Source: Chloroflexota bacterium
GTDB taxonomy: Bacteria > Chloroflexota > Limnocylindria > P2-11E
Direction of reading: 5' to 3'
Assembly: GCA_025350745.1 (NCBI GenBank)
Contig: JANXXG010000257.1
Coordinates: 1-11,704, forward strand
DNA: 11,704 bases
The notes under the pieces are model-generated. The model made no database searches. It saw only the letters and a program-made list of their open reading frames with translations, and had not been told where the DNA came from. A program made the position numbers and the translations under genes. This document shows positions 1 through 5,835 of the stretch, piece after piece. Each line of letters begins with the position of its first letter. Position 1 is the stretch's first letter.

Positions 1-1
1 C

Positions 2-907
2 GGCATCCACGCCACGGTCCGCGCGACCCGCGACGCGCCCGACGACACCCTGCTCGCGCTCATGCGCGAGCGGCTCGCCCGTGCGGTCTCGCTCGGTACG
101 ACGACGCTGGAGATCAAGAGCGGGTACGGGCTCGAGCCCGACGAAGAGCTGCGGCAGCTGCGCCTGATCGCTCGCATCCGGACCGAATCCGCGATCGACA
201 TCGCCGTGACGTATCTGGCCGCCCACGCGCTCCCGCACGGGATCGACAAGCGCGCGTTCCTGAAGGCGGCCGAGGCCATGGCCGCGACGATCGCGGCGGA
301 GCACCTTGCCGAAGCCATCGACGCGTTCGTGGAGCGAGGCGTGTTCGAGCCGGACGAGGTGCGCCCGCTGTTGAAGGCCGGCCAGCACGCAGGGCTCGCG
401 GTGACGGTGCACGCCGATCAGCTCCACGATGTCAACGGCGCGGCATTCGCGGCGCGCCTGTCCGCGCGATCCGCCGATCACCTCGCCAACGTGTCGGCCG
501 ACGGGATGCGCGTGCTCGCGCGCCTCGGCCACACGGTCGCGGTGCTGCTGCCGGGAAGCGCGTTCTTCGTCGGCTACGCGCCGCCGGATGCGCGGCGGTT
601 CCTCGCCGCCCGGGTACCGGTGGCCATCGCCACCGACCACAATCCCGGCACATCGCCGCTCGAGGGGATGCCGACGGCGATCGCCCTCGCGGTGACCCTG
701 TCGCACCTGACCCCACATGAGGCGATCGTGGCCGCCACGATCAACGCCGCCCATGCGCTCGGTCGCGGCTCGGTGACGGGCGCGCTCGTTGCCGGCCGGC
801 GCGCCGACCTCGTCGTGCTCGAGACCGATGATGAGCTGGACCTCTGCTACCGGCTCGGGGCACCATTGATCCGCGAGGTCTACGCCCGGGGGAGGCAGGT
901 CGCGTGA
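2..907 (+). CDS. hutI: Imidazolonepropionase, C-terminal ~300 residues (5' truncated by window)
   Basis: Third enzyme of histidine degradation: it hydrolyses 4-imidazolone-5-propanoate to N-formimidoyl-L-glutamate in the cytoplasm, using a metal in an amidohydrolase TIM barrel. The frame is open from base 2, so the gene starts upstream; about 300 of the usual ~400 residues are visible. Family signatures in order: RATRDA near the start, then EIKSGYGLE, an AAHALPHG metal/substrate segment, HADQ, SADHL, LLPGSAFF, and ATDHNPG with the conserved Asp and Asn. The C-terminus has the amidohydrolase pattern of an AAHALG segment followed by GALVAGRRADLVVLE. It ends in a 4-base GTGA overlap with the next gene, so the two are probably co-transcribed although no functional link is obvious. 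The other hut genes, if present, lie upstream. Identity is confident; only the N-terminus is unseen. Confidence 0.93.
   Translation, partial: GIHATVRATRDAPDDTLLALMRERLARAVSLGTTTLEIKSGYGLEPDEELRQLRLIARIRTESAIDIAVTYLAAHALPHGIDKRAFLKAAEAMAATIAAEHLAEAIDAFVERGVFEPDEVRPLLKAGQHAGLAVTVHADQLHDVNGAAFAARLSARSADHLANVSADGMRVLARLGHTVAVLLPGSAFFVGYAPPDARRFLAARVPVAIATDHNPGTSPLEGMPTAIALAVTLSHLTPHEAIVAATINAAHALGRGSVTGALVAGRRADLVVLETDDELDLCYRLGAPLIREVYARGRQVA
891..895 (+). promoter_or_regulatory. Shine-Dalgarno GGAGG deciding the GTG start at 904
   Basis: GGAGG lies inside the end of hutI, 8 bases before GTG 904 and 14 bases before the alternative ATG at 910. The spacing favours the GTG start, which overlaps the hutI stop as GTGA and suggests translational coupling. 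Confidence 0.6.
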
Positions 908-2238
908 AGATGCCGGAGACCCGTTACACGAAGAGCGGCGAGGTCAACATCGCGTACCAGATCGCCGGCGATGGACCGATCGACGTCATCTTCGTACCGG
1001 GTTGGATCAGTAACGTCGAGCTCGGTTGGGAAGATCCGGCCATCGCCCGCTTCTATGAGCGTCTGGCCTCGTTCTCGCGGCTGATCCTCTTCGACAAGCG
1101 CGGCACCGGTCTGTCGGACCGCGTGTCCGATGAGCACCCACCGACGCTCGAGGAGCGCACCGACGACATCCGCGCGGTCCTAGACGCTGCGGGTTCGCCG
1201 CGCGCGGCGATCTTTGGTGTCTCGGAGGGGGGCAACATGTCCGTCGTCTTCGCGGCAACGTATCCATCGCGAACGGCGGCGCTGATCACGCACGGTATCT
1301 TCGCAAAGCGCATCTGGTCCGCGGACTACCCGTGGGCGCCGATGCCGGCCGAGCGCCAAGCCTGGCTCCACGGTCTCGCGACGCGCTGGGGTAGCGACGC
1401 GGACCTCGAGATCATCGCGCCGAGCGTCGCGCGCGACGAGCTGATCAGCGCCGCCTTCGCGCGACGATCGCGCCTCAGCGTGAGCCCGAGCGCGGCCGTT
1501 GCCCTCGGGCGAATGAACACGGACATGGACATCCGCGCGGTCCTGCCGGTATTGCGCGTGCCCACGCTCATGTTCCACGCGGTCGACGATCGTGACTCGA
1601 ACATCGAAGAAGCGCGCTGGATCGCCGCGCGGATCCCAGACGCGCGGCTGATCGAGCTGCCAGGCGGGGATCACATCCCGTTCTACGCGAATCAGGATGC
1701 CGTGATCGAGGGCGTGCAGGTATTCCTCACCGGTGCTCGGCCCACGCCCGAAGCCGACCGGTTCCTCGCGACCGTCCTGTTCACGGACATCGTGAACGGC
1801 ACATCGCGGGCAGCCGAGCTTGGCGACCACCGGTGGGGCGAGCTGATCGAACGGCATCACTTACTCGTCCGCACGCAGCTCGGCCGGTTCCGTGGCGTCG
1901 AGGTAGACACGGCAGGCGACGGTTTCTTCGCGACGTTCGACGGTCCCGCGCGCGCCGTTCGGTGCGCGATCGAGATCCGGGATGCCGTCCGAGGGCTCGG
2001 CATCGAGATCCGCGCCGGGGTCCACACCGGCGAGTGCGAGGTCATCGCGGGAAAGACCGGCGGGATCGCGGTGATCATCGGATCGCGTGTGCGCGAGCAG
2101 GCCGCACCTGGCGAGGTGCTTGCAACGAGCACGGTGAAGGACCTCGTGGCCGGCTCGGGGCTGCGGTTCGAGCCGCGCGGGTCGCGGCGGTTGAAAGGAG
2201 TGCCGGACGAATGGCAGATCTTCAGCGCGGTGGGCTGA
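904..2238 (+). CDS. Alpha/beta-hydrolase fused to class III adenylate/guanylate cyclase-like domain
   Basis: A 444-residue two-domain protein with no signal peptide or membrane segment. Residues ~10-277 are an alpha/beta hydrolase: DKRGTGLSD, nucleophile elbow GVSEGG (Ser107), probable acid Asp229 in AVDDRD and His257 in GGDHIPF. Residues ~285-444 are a class III cyclase homology domain: FTDIV (Asp295) and TAGDGF (Asp339) are the two metal-binding Asp residues, followed by RAGVHTGE and a late Arg395. By motif alignment the canonical base-selecting Lys is Asp335, the second selector Asp is Lys384, and the transition-state Asn is Ile391. Some relatives of this hydrolase-cyclase type also deviate there, so cyclic nucleotide synthesis is uncertain. 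The hydrolase part may bind or cleave a small ester or lactone and act as a sensor (inference). It overlaps hutI by 4 bases, and its end is overlapped by the membrane-protein gene. Confidence 0.88.
   Translation: MKMPETRYTKSGEVNIAYQIAGDGPIDVIFVPGWISNVELGWEDPAIARFYERLASFSRLILFDKRGTGLSDRVSDEHPPTLEERTDDIRAVLDAAGSPRAAIFGVSEGGNMSVVFAATYPSRTAALITHGIFAKRIWSADYPWAPMPAERQAWLHGLATRWGSDADLEIIAPSVARDELISAAFARRSRLSVSPSAAVALGRMNTDMDIRAVLPVLRVPTLMFHAVDDRDSNIEEARWIAARIPDARLIELPGGDHIPFYANQDAVIEGVQVFLTGARPTPEADRFLATVLFTDIVNGTSRAAELGDHRWGELIERHHLLVRTQLGRFRGVEVDTAGDGFFATFDGPARAVRCAIEIRDAVRGLGIEIRAGVHTGECEVIAGKTGGIAVIIGSRVREQAAPGEVLATSTVKDLVAGSGLRFEPRGSRRLKGVPDEWQIFSAVG
2194..2200 (+). promoter_or_regulatory. Shine-Dalgarno AAAGGAG for the small membrane protein
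   Basis: AAAGGAG sits 10 bases before ATG 2211, inside the last codons of the cyclase fusion gene. It is the main support for an internal, overlapping start of the 101-residue protein. Confidence 0.6.
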
Positions 2239-2516
2239 GCGAGCGGATCAAGTGGTGGCTTGGCGGTCTCGTTGGCGGCACGCTCGTCGGTGGGCTCTTG
2301 GCATCGCTCGGCGGCGTCGTGCTCGGGCTCGTGTTCGTGCTCCCGTTCGCGGCCGCCCGCGGTCGCGCGGGCGCGACGATCGCGGGCGCGCTCGCGGGCT
2401 CCGGGCTGGCTGCCATCGTCCTCCACGGGATCAGCTCCGACGTCCAGACGATCACCGCGGCGATCACGCTCGCAGCGGGACTGTTCCTCACCGGGATCGC
2501 GCTGACCAAGAGGTAG
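2211..2516 (+). CDS. Small glycine-rich integral membrane protein, unknown function
   Basis: A 101-residue protein that I do not recognise as a named family. After a short polar N-terminus (to about residue 14) it has a Gly-rich hydrophobic stretch at ~15-46 (repeated GG/GL pairs), a second at ~53-72 and a third at ~79-98, ending in TKR. This gives two to three transmembrane helices. GxxxG-like spacing in the first two suggests tight helix packing. The start ATG 2211 is preceded by a good AAAGGAG and lies 28 bases inside the end of the hydrolase-cyclase gene in another frame, so the two are probably coupled and the protein may act with it (inference). The hydrophobicity and the Shine-Dalgarno argue against a chance frame. 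It could instead be an unrelated small membrane protein of the operon. Confidence 0.62.
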   Translation: MADLQRGGLSERIKWWLGGLVGGTLVGGLLASLGGVVLGLVFVLPFAAARGRAGATIAGALAGSGLAAIVLHGISSDVQTITAAITLAAGLFLTGIALTKR

Positions 2517-2518
2517 TC

Positions 2519-2543
2519 TTATCGCGGCGTGCACTACCGATAA
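2519..2543 (+). promoter_or_regulatory. Small inverted repeat TTATCG-N13-CGATAA upstream of coaD
   Basis: The 44-base gap between the membrane-protein gene and coaD holds a perfect 6-base inverted repeat, TTATCG (2519-2524) and CGATAA (2538-2543), relatively AT-rich for this genome. It could be an operator or a weak hairpin just ahead of the coaD Shine-Dalgarno AGGGAGG (2545-2551). A TANNNT box (TAGTCT, 2514-2519) overlaps its left arm. The function is a guess. Confidence 0.25.
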
Positions 2544-2560
2544 CAGGGAGGCGCGACCGC

Positions 2561-3082
2561 GTGGCCACCGAACGCATCGCCATCTATCCGGGATCGTTCG
2601 ATCCCCCGACGAACGGGCATCTGGACATCGTCCAGCGGGCCTCGCGCCTGTTCGACCGCGTGGTCATCGGTGTCGGCCGGAACCTCTCCAAGAAAACGGT
2701 CTTCACCGCGGACGAGCGCGTGGCGCTCATGCAGGATGCCTGCGCGAAGCTGAAGAACGTAGAGGTCGTCACCTTCGACAGCCTTCAGGTGGAGTTCGCC
2801 CGGAAGGTCGGCGCGACCTTCATCATCCGCGGGATCCGCGCTCTCTCCGACTTCGAGTTCGAGTTCGAGATGGCCAACATGAACCGGCTGCTCGCCGAGG
2901 AGCTCGAGATGGTCTTCCTCATGACCGCCCCTGAGTACCTCTTCGTCTCGGCGTCGCGGGTGAAGGAGCTCGTCGCCTTCGGCGCTCCGGTGGACCGACT
3001 CGTGCCGGTGAACGTCGCGAAGGCCCTCGCCAAGAAGGCCAAGCCGGGCCTCCGGACCGGGGCGACCGAGCCGAAAGATTGA
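2561..3082 (+). CDS. coaD: Phosphopantetheine adenylyltransferase (PPAT)
   Basis: Fourth step of coenzyme A synthesis: transfers AMP from ATP to 4'-phosphopantetheine, giving dephospho-CoA and pyrophosphate; normally a cytosolic hexamer. The 173-residue length is slightly above the usual ~160. The N-terminus carries the nucleotidyltransferase signature YPGSFDPPTNGHLDI (TNGH at residues 17-20, equivalent to the T/HxGH motif), followed by RNLSKKTVF. The middle has the highly typical IRGIRALSDFEFEFEMANMN, and SASRVKEL near residue 130 forms the second ATP-binding motif. The Lys-rich tail (AKKAKPG) is an extension. The chosen GTG start at 2561 has AGGGAGG (2545-2551) at 9-base spacing and puts the protein start just before the first beta strand; longer in-frame starts would only add Arg-rich out-of-frame-looking sequence. 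coaX and coaBC follow. Confidence 0.95.
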   Translation: MATERIAIYPGSFDPPTNGHLDIVQRASRLFDRVVIGVGRNLSKKTVFTADERVALMQDACAKLKNVEVVTFDSLQVEFARKVGATFIIRGIRALSDFEFEFEMANMNRLLAEELEMVFLMTAPEYLFVSASRVKELVAFGAPVDRLVPVNVAKALAKKAKPGLRTGATEPKD

Positions 3083-3094
3083 AGCGAACGAGGA

Positions 3095-3157
3095 GCGGCT
3101 TCGCCGCGACGAGCGAGTCCACCAGCCATGAGCGTGTCTCGCAGCGAAGCTGCGAGA
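3095..3157. repeat. Pair of related palindromes in the coaD-coaX spacer (REP/BIME-like)
   Basis: The 94-base spacer holds two hairpins. The first is GCGGC-TTC-GCCGC (3095-3107), a 5-bp stem. The second has arms TCTCGCAGC (3137-3145) and GCTGCGAGA (3149-3157), a perfect 9-bp stem around GAA. Read on opposite strands, both carry the heptamer GCGAAGC, known to form very stable DNA mini-hairpins, and their cores match as GCRGCTTCGCYGC, so they can also pair with each other. There is no U-run, so they do not look like simple terminators. The arrangement resembles repetitive extragenic palindromes in inverted pairs; only a genome-wide count can confirm this. Confidence 0.5.
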
Positions 3158-3176
3158 TCGAACAGGACTAGGGCGT

Positions 3177-3950
3177 ATGCCGACGCTGCTCGCCGTCGAC
3201 GCGGGGAATACGAATGTCGTCATCGGCGCATATCGGGATGCGACCCTGCTGGCGACGTGGCGGACCGCGACCGATCACGACCGGACCGAGGACGAGCTCG
3301 CGGTCACGCTCGACGCACTCCTGCATCAGGAGGGCCTGTCGCTCGCATCGATCGATGCCCTGGTCCTGGGCAGTGTGGTGCCGCCGCTCACGCGCTCGTT
3401 CACGCGGCTCGCGGACCGTTACCTCAAAGGCAGGGCCGTGGTCATCGGTCCAGGCGTGAAGACGGGCGTGCGGCTCCGCGTCGACAACCCCGCCGAGGTC
3501 GGCGCTGACCGCATCGCGAACACGCTCGCCGCGCATCGCCGCTATGGCGGTCCCGCGATCGTCGTCGACTTCGGTACGACGACGAACTTCGACGTCGTGA
3601 GCGCCGACGGAGATTTCCTCGGCGGCGCGTTCGCCCCCGGACTCGAGGTCTCCGCGGAATCGCTCTTCTCGCGCGCGTCTCGGCTCTTCGCCGTTGGCCT
3701 CACGCCACCCAAGGAGGCGATCGGCAAGAACACCGCGGACTGCCTGCGCAGCGGGATCATGTTCGGGTACGTCGGGCTCGTCGAAGGCTTGCTGGGACGG
3801 CTTCTCGCCGAGCTGCCGGGGAAGGCGACCGTCATCGCGACCGGGGGGCTTGCCGGCACCATCGCGCCGCTGACGAGCGCGATCGAGAAGGTCGATGACG
3901 ATCTCACCCTGGAAGGTCTCCGGATGCTCTGGGAGCTGAACGCGGCATGA
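3177..3950 (+). CDS. coaX: Type III pantothenate kinase
   Basis: First committed step of CoA synthesis: phosphorylates pantothenate with ATP; type III enzymes are dimers of the ASKHA fold, usually need a monovalent cation and are not inhibited by CoA. The 257-residue length is normal. The N-terminal DAGNTN (residues 8-13) is the phosphate-binding loop. The family's NPAEVGADR block (104-112, Asp111 the expected catalytic base) is followed by VVDFGTTTNFD (130-139; the usual second Thr of FGTxTT is Asn137 here), GGAFAPG (149-155) and a C-terminal ATGGLAGTIA segment. The ATG at 3177 starts exactly at the first beta strand with a modest AGGA (3164-3167) upstream. The stop overlaps coaBC as ATGA, so these two CoA enzymes should be translationally coupled. 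Confidence 0.95.
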   Translation: MPTLLAVDAGNTNVVIGAYRDATLLATWRTATDHDRTEDELAVTLDALLHQEGLSLASIDALVLGSVVPPLTRSFTRLADRYLKGRAVVIGPGVKTGVRLRVDNPAEVGADRIANTLAAHRRYGGPAIVVDFGTTTNFDVVSADGDFLGGAFAPGLEVSAESLFSRASRLFAVGLTPPKEAIGKNTADCLRSGIMFGYVGLVEGLLGRLLAELPGKATVIATGGLAGTIAPLTSAIEKVDDDLTLEGLRMLWELNAA

Positions 3951-5161
3951 ACGCCAGCGTGCTCAGCGGGAAGTTCGTGGTGCTCGGCGTGACCGGCTCG
4001 ATCGCGGTGTACAAGGTCGTCGAGCTCGCCCGCCGGCTGACCCAAGCGGGCGCGACCGTGCAGGTGGTGATGACCCCGGGCGCGACGCAGTTCGTGCAGC
4101 CGCTCACCTTCCAGGCCCTCACGTACCGGCCCGTCGAGGTCGAGATGTTCGGGACCTTCGATGATCGGGCGGCCGGCCACGTCGCGATGGGGCAGCAGGC
4201 CGACGTCGTGGTCATCGCGCCCGCGACCGCGCACACCCTCGCCCGGCTGGCGAATGGCTTCGCCGACGATCTCATCGGCACGACCGTGCTCGCGTCGCAC
4301 GCGCCGCTCATCATCGCTCCGGCGATGGAGACGCACATGTGGGCGAATCCCGCGACCCAGGAGAACGTTGAGACGCTCCGCGATCGCGGAGCGACCATCG
4401 TCGAGCCAGAGAGCGGCGAGCTCGCCTCGGGCCTGAGCGGTCAGGGCCGCCTCGCGTCGCTCGAGGCCATCGGTGCCGCGATCGAGGACGCGCTCGCGAC
4501 ATCGTCGGCCCTTGCCGGGAAGCGGATCGTCGTGACCGCGGGCCCGACGCTCGAGCCCATCGACCCGGTCCGCGTCATCTCGAACCGCTCGAGCGGCAAG
4601 ATGGGCTACGCGATCGCGGCGGCAGCCCTGCGCGCCGGAGCGGACGTGCGTCTCATCAGCGGTCCCGTCGCATTGCGCCCGCCGGCCGGCGTTCGCGTCG
4701 TCCGGATCGAGACCGCCGCCGAGCTGCACGATGCCGTGCTCGCGGCGCTGCCGGGCGCGCACGCGGTGGTGATGGCCGCGGCCGTCGCCGACTACCGGCC
4801 CGCGGCGCCCGCGTACCAGAAGCTGAAGAAGCGGGAGCAGGGCGACGACGTGACGCTCACGCTCGTCCGGAACCCCGACGTGCTGCAGGCGATCGTGGCC
4901 AAGCGCGACCAGGGCACGCTCGTCGTGGGGTTCAAGGCCGAGACCGGTGACGCGGTCGCGGAGGCCTCGCGGATGCTGCGCGAGAAGGGTCTTGACCTCG
5001 TGGTCGCCAACGATGTGACCGCGAAGGGCTCCGAGTTCGGGAGTGACACCGACGAGGTGACGTTCGTGAGCGCCGACGGTGTCGAGGCGCTGCCGCTGCT
5101 CTCCAAGCGCGAGGTCGCGCGCCGGCTCGTAGCGAAGATAACGGAGCGGCTCGCGATCTAA
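3947..5161 (+). CDS. coaBC: Bifunctional phosphopantothenoylcysteine decarboxylase / phosphopantothenate-cysteine ligase
   Basis: Joins 4'-phosphopantothenate to cysteine (CoaB) and decarboxylates the product to 4'-phosphopantetheine (CoaC, FMN-dependent). Length is 404 residues. CoaC: GVTGSIAVYK, catalytic His78, IAPATAHTLARLA, then PAMETHMW (125-132) and ELASGLSGQGRL (158-169). CoaB: VTAGPTLEPIDPVR, ISNRSSGKMG (Asn213), AAVADYRP and QKLKK (Lys292), the motif regions for the acyl-phosphate intermediate. Compared with E. coli Dfp every key site is shifted by three, so His75, Asn210 and Lys289 are conserved. Dfp Asn125 is Glu128 here, and the clamp Cys158 is Ser161. Such changes occur in other bacterial groups, so the enzyme is probably active. 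GGGAG (3930s) precedes the ATG, which overlaps the coaX stop. Confidence 0.96.
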   Translation: MNASVLSGKFVVLGVTGSIAVYKVVELARRLTQAGATVQVVMTPGATQFVQPLTFQALTYRPVEVEMFGTFDDRAAGHVAMGQQADVVVIAPATAHTLARLANGFADDLIGTTVLASHAPLIIAPAMETHMWANPATQENVETLRDRGATIVEPESGELASGLSGQGRLASLEAIGAAIEDALATSSALAGKRIVVTAGPTLEPIDPVRVISNRSSGKMGYAIAAAALRAGADVRLISGPVALRPPAGVRVVRIETAAELHDAVLAALPGAHAVVMAAAVADYRPAAPAYQKLKKREQGDDVTLTLVRNPDVLQAIVAKRDQGTLVVGFKAETGDAVAEASRMLREKGLDLVVANDVTAKGSEFGSDTDEVTFVSADGVEALPLLSKREVARRLVAKITERLAI

Positions 5162-5165
5162 CTCC

Positions 5166-5171
5166 TACATT
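5166..5171 (+). promoter_or_regulatory. Candidate -10 box (TACATT) for leaderless HAD gene
   Basis: TACATT fits the TANNNT -10 consensus and ends 7 bases before GTG 5179, so transcription would begin at or one base before the start codon. The 17-base spacer after coaBC has no Shine-Dalgarno. No -35 is evident. The box could be a chance match; the parallel arrangement before typA raises its credibility. Confidence 0.35.
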
Positions 5172-5178
5172 TCTCGGC

Positions 5179-5835
5179 GTGGCGATCAGCTGGTGCACCT
5201 TCGACTGCTACGGCACGCTCATCGACTGGGAGGGCGGCATCACCGCGGCGCTGCTCCCGTTGCTCTCGTTCTCGGACCGGCCGATGGATCGTGACGCGCT
5301 CGCGAAGGAGTACATCGAGACCGAGGCGTCGGTCGAGGCGGGCGAGTACCTGCGGTACCGCGCCATCCTTGATCGTGCGGGCACGGCGCTCTTACGGAAG
5401 CACGGCATCGATCAGCCATCGCATCTGTCCGCGTCGCTCCCGAGGTGGGATGCGTTCGCCGACGTGCCGGGTTCGCTGCGCGCGTTGCAGGCCGCGGGGC
5501 GCAAGATCGCGATCCTGTCCAACGTGGACCGAGACCTCATCGCGAGCTCGCTCCCCAAGCTCGGCATCACACCGGATCTCGTCGTTACTGCTGAGGATGT
5601 CGGGAGCTACAAGCCCGCCGCCGGCCACTGGAAGCGGTTCACCGAGCTCACCGGTGCCACGACCGCAGACACCGTCCACATCGGCGCGAGCCAGTACCAC
5701 GACATGGTGCCCGGCGCGGCCCTGGGATACCGCACGGTATTCATCGACCGTCACGGCGAGCCTCTGACAACGATGCCGACGCGGATATTGCGCGATCTCT
5801 CGTTCCTGCCCCGGACCATCGCCGAGCTCGAATGA
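5179..5835 (+). CDS. HAD-family hydrolase, haloacid dehalogenase type II-like
   Basis: A 218-residue soluble hydrolase of the haloacid dehalogenase superfamily. Motif I is TFDCYGTLIDWE with nucleophile Asp9 and Tyr11 in place of the phosphatase general acid, the DxYGT form seen in (S)-2-haloacid dehalogenases and relatives. Residues ~20-90 form a helical cap. Motif II is ILSNVDRD (Ser114), motif III is the Lys in GSYKPAAG (Lys145), and motif IV is HIGASQYHD (Asp175) followed by PGAALGYRTVFIDR. The Tyr at +2 leans toward dehalogenase-like rather than phosphatase chemistry, but the substrate cannot be read from sequence. The GTG start at 5179 is the only sensible one, since it directly precedes the first strand; no Shine-Dalgarno is visible. 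The stop overlaps the MFS start as ATGA, so hydrolase and exporter are coupled. Confidence 0.85.
   Translation: MAISWCTFDCYGTLIDWEGGITAALLPLLSFSDRPMDRDALAKEYIETEASVEAGEYLRYRAILDRAGTALLRKHGIDQPSHLSASLPRWDAFADVPGSLRALQAAGRKIAILSNVDRDLIASSLPKLGITPDLVVTAEDVGSYKPAAGHWKRFTELTGATTADTVHIGASQYHDMVPGAALGYRTVFIDRHGEPLTTMPTRILRDLSFLPRTIAELE

Noticed and set aside
3079..3171. 30-codon frame (TTG start overlapping the coaD stop) running through the hairpin spacer
   Set aside because: TTG start with no Shine-Dalgarno, coincides exactly with the palindromic repeats and gives a polar peptide; better explained by the repeat element.
3542..4762. Antisense open frame (406 codons) across coaX and coaBC
   Set aside because: Spans two real genes on the other strand and shows no motif; open only because of the G+C bias.
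5179..5835. HAD hydrolase as the glucosyl-3-phosphoglycerate phosphatase partner of GpgS
   Set aside because: It is on the other strand in a different transcription unit, and its DxYGT motif lacks the general-acid Asp typical of HAD phosphatases.
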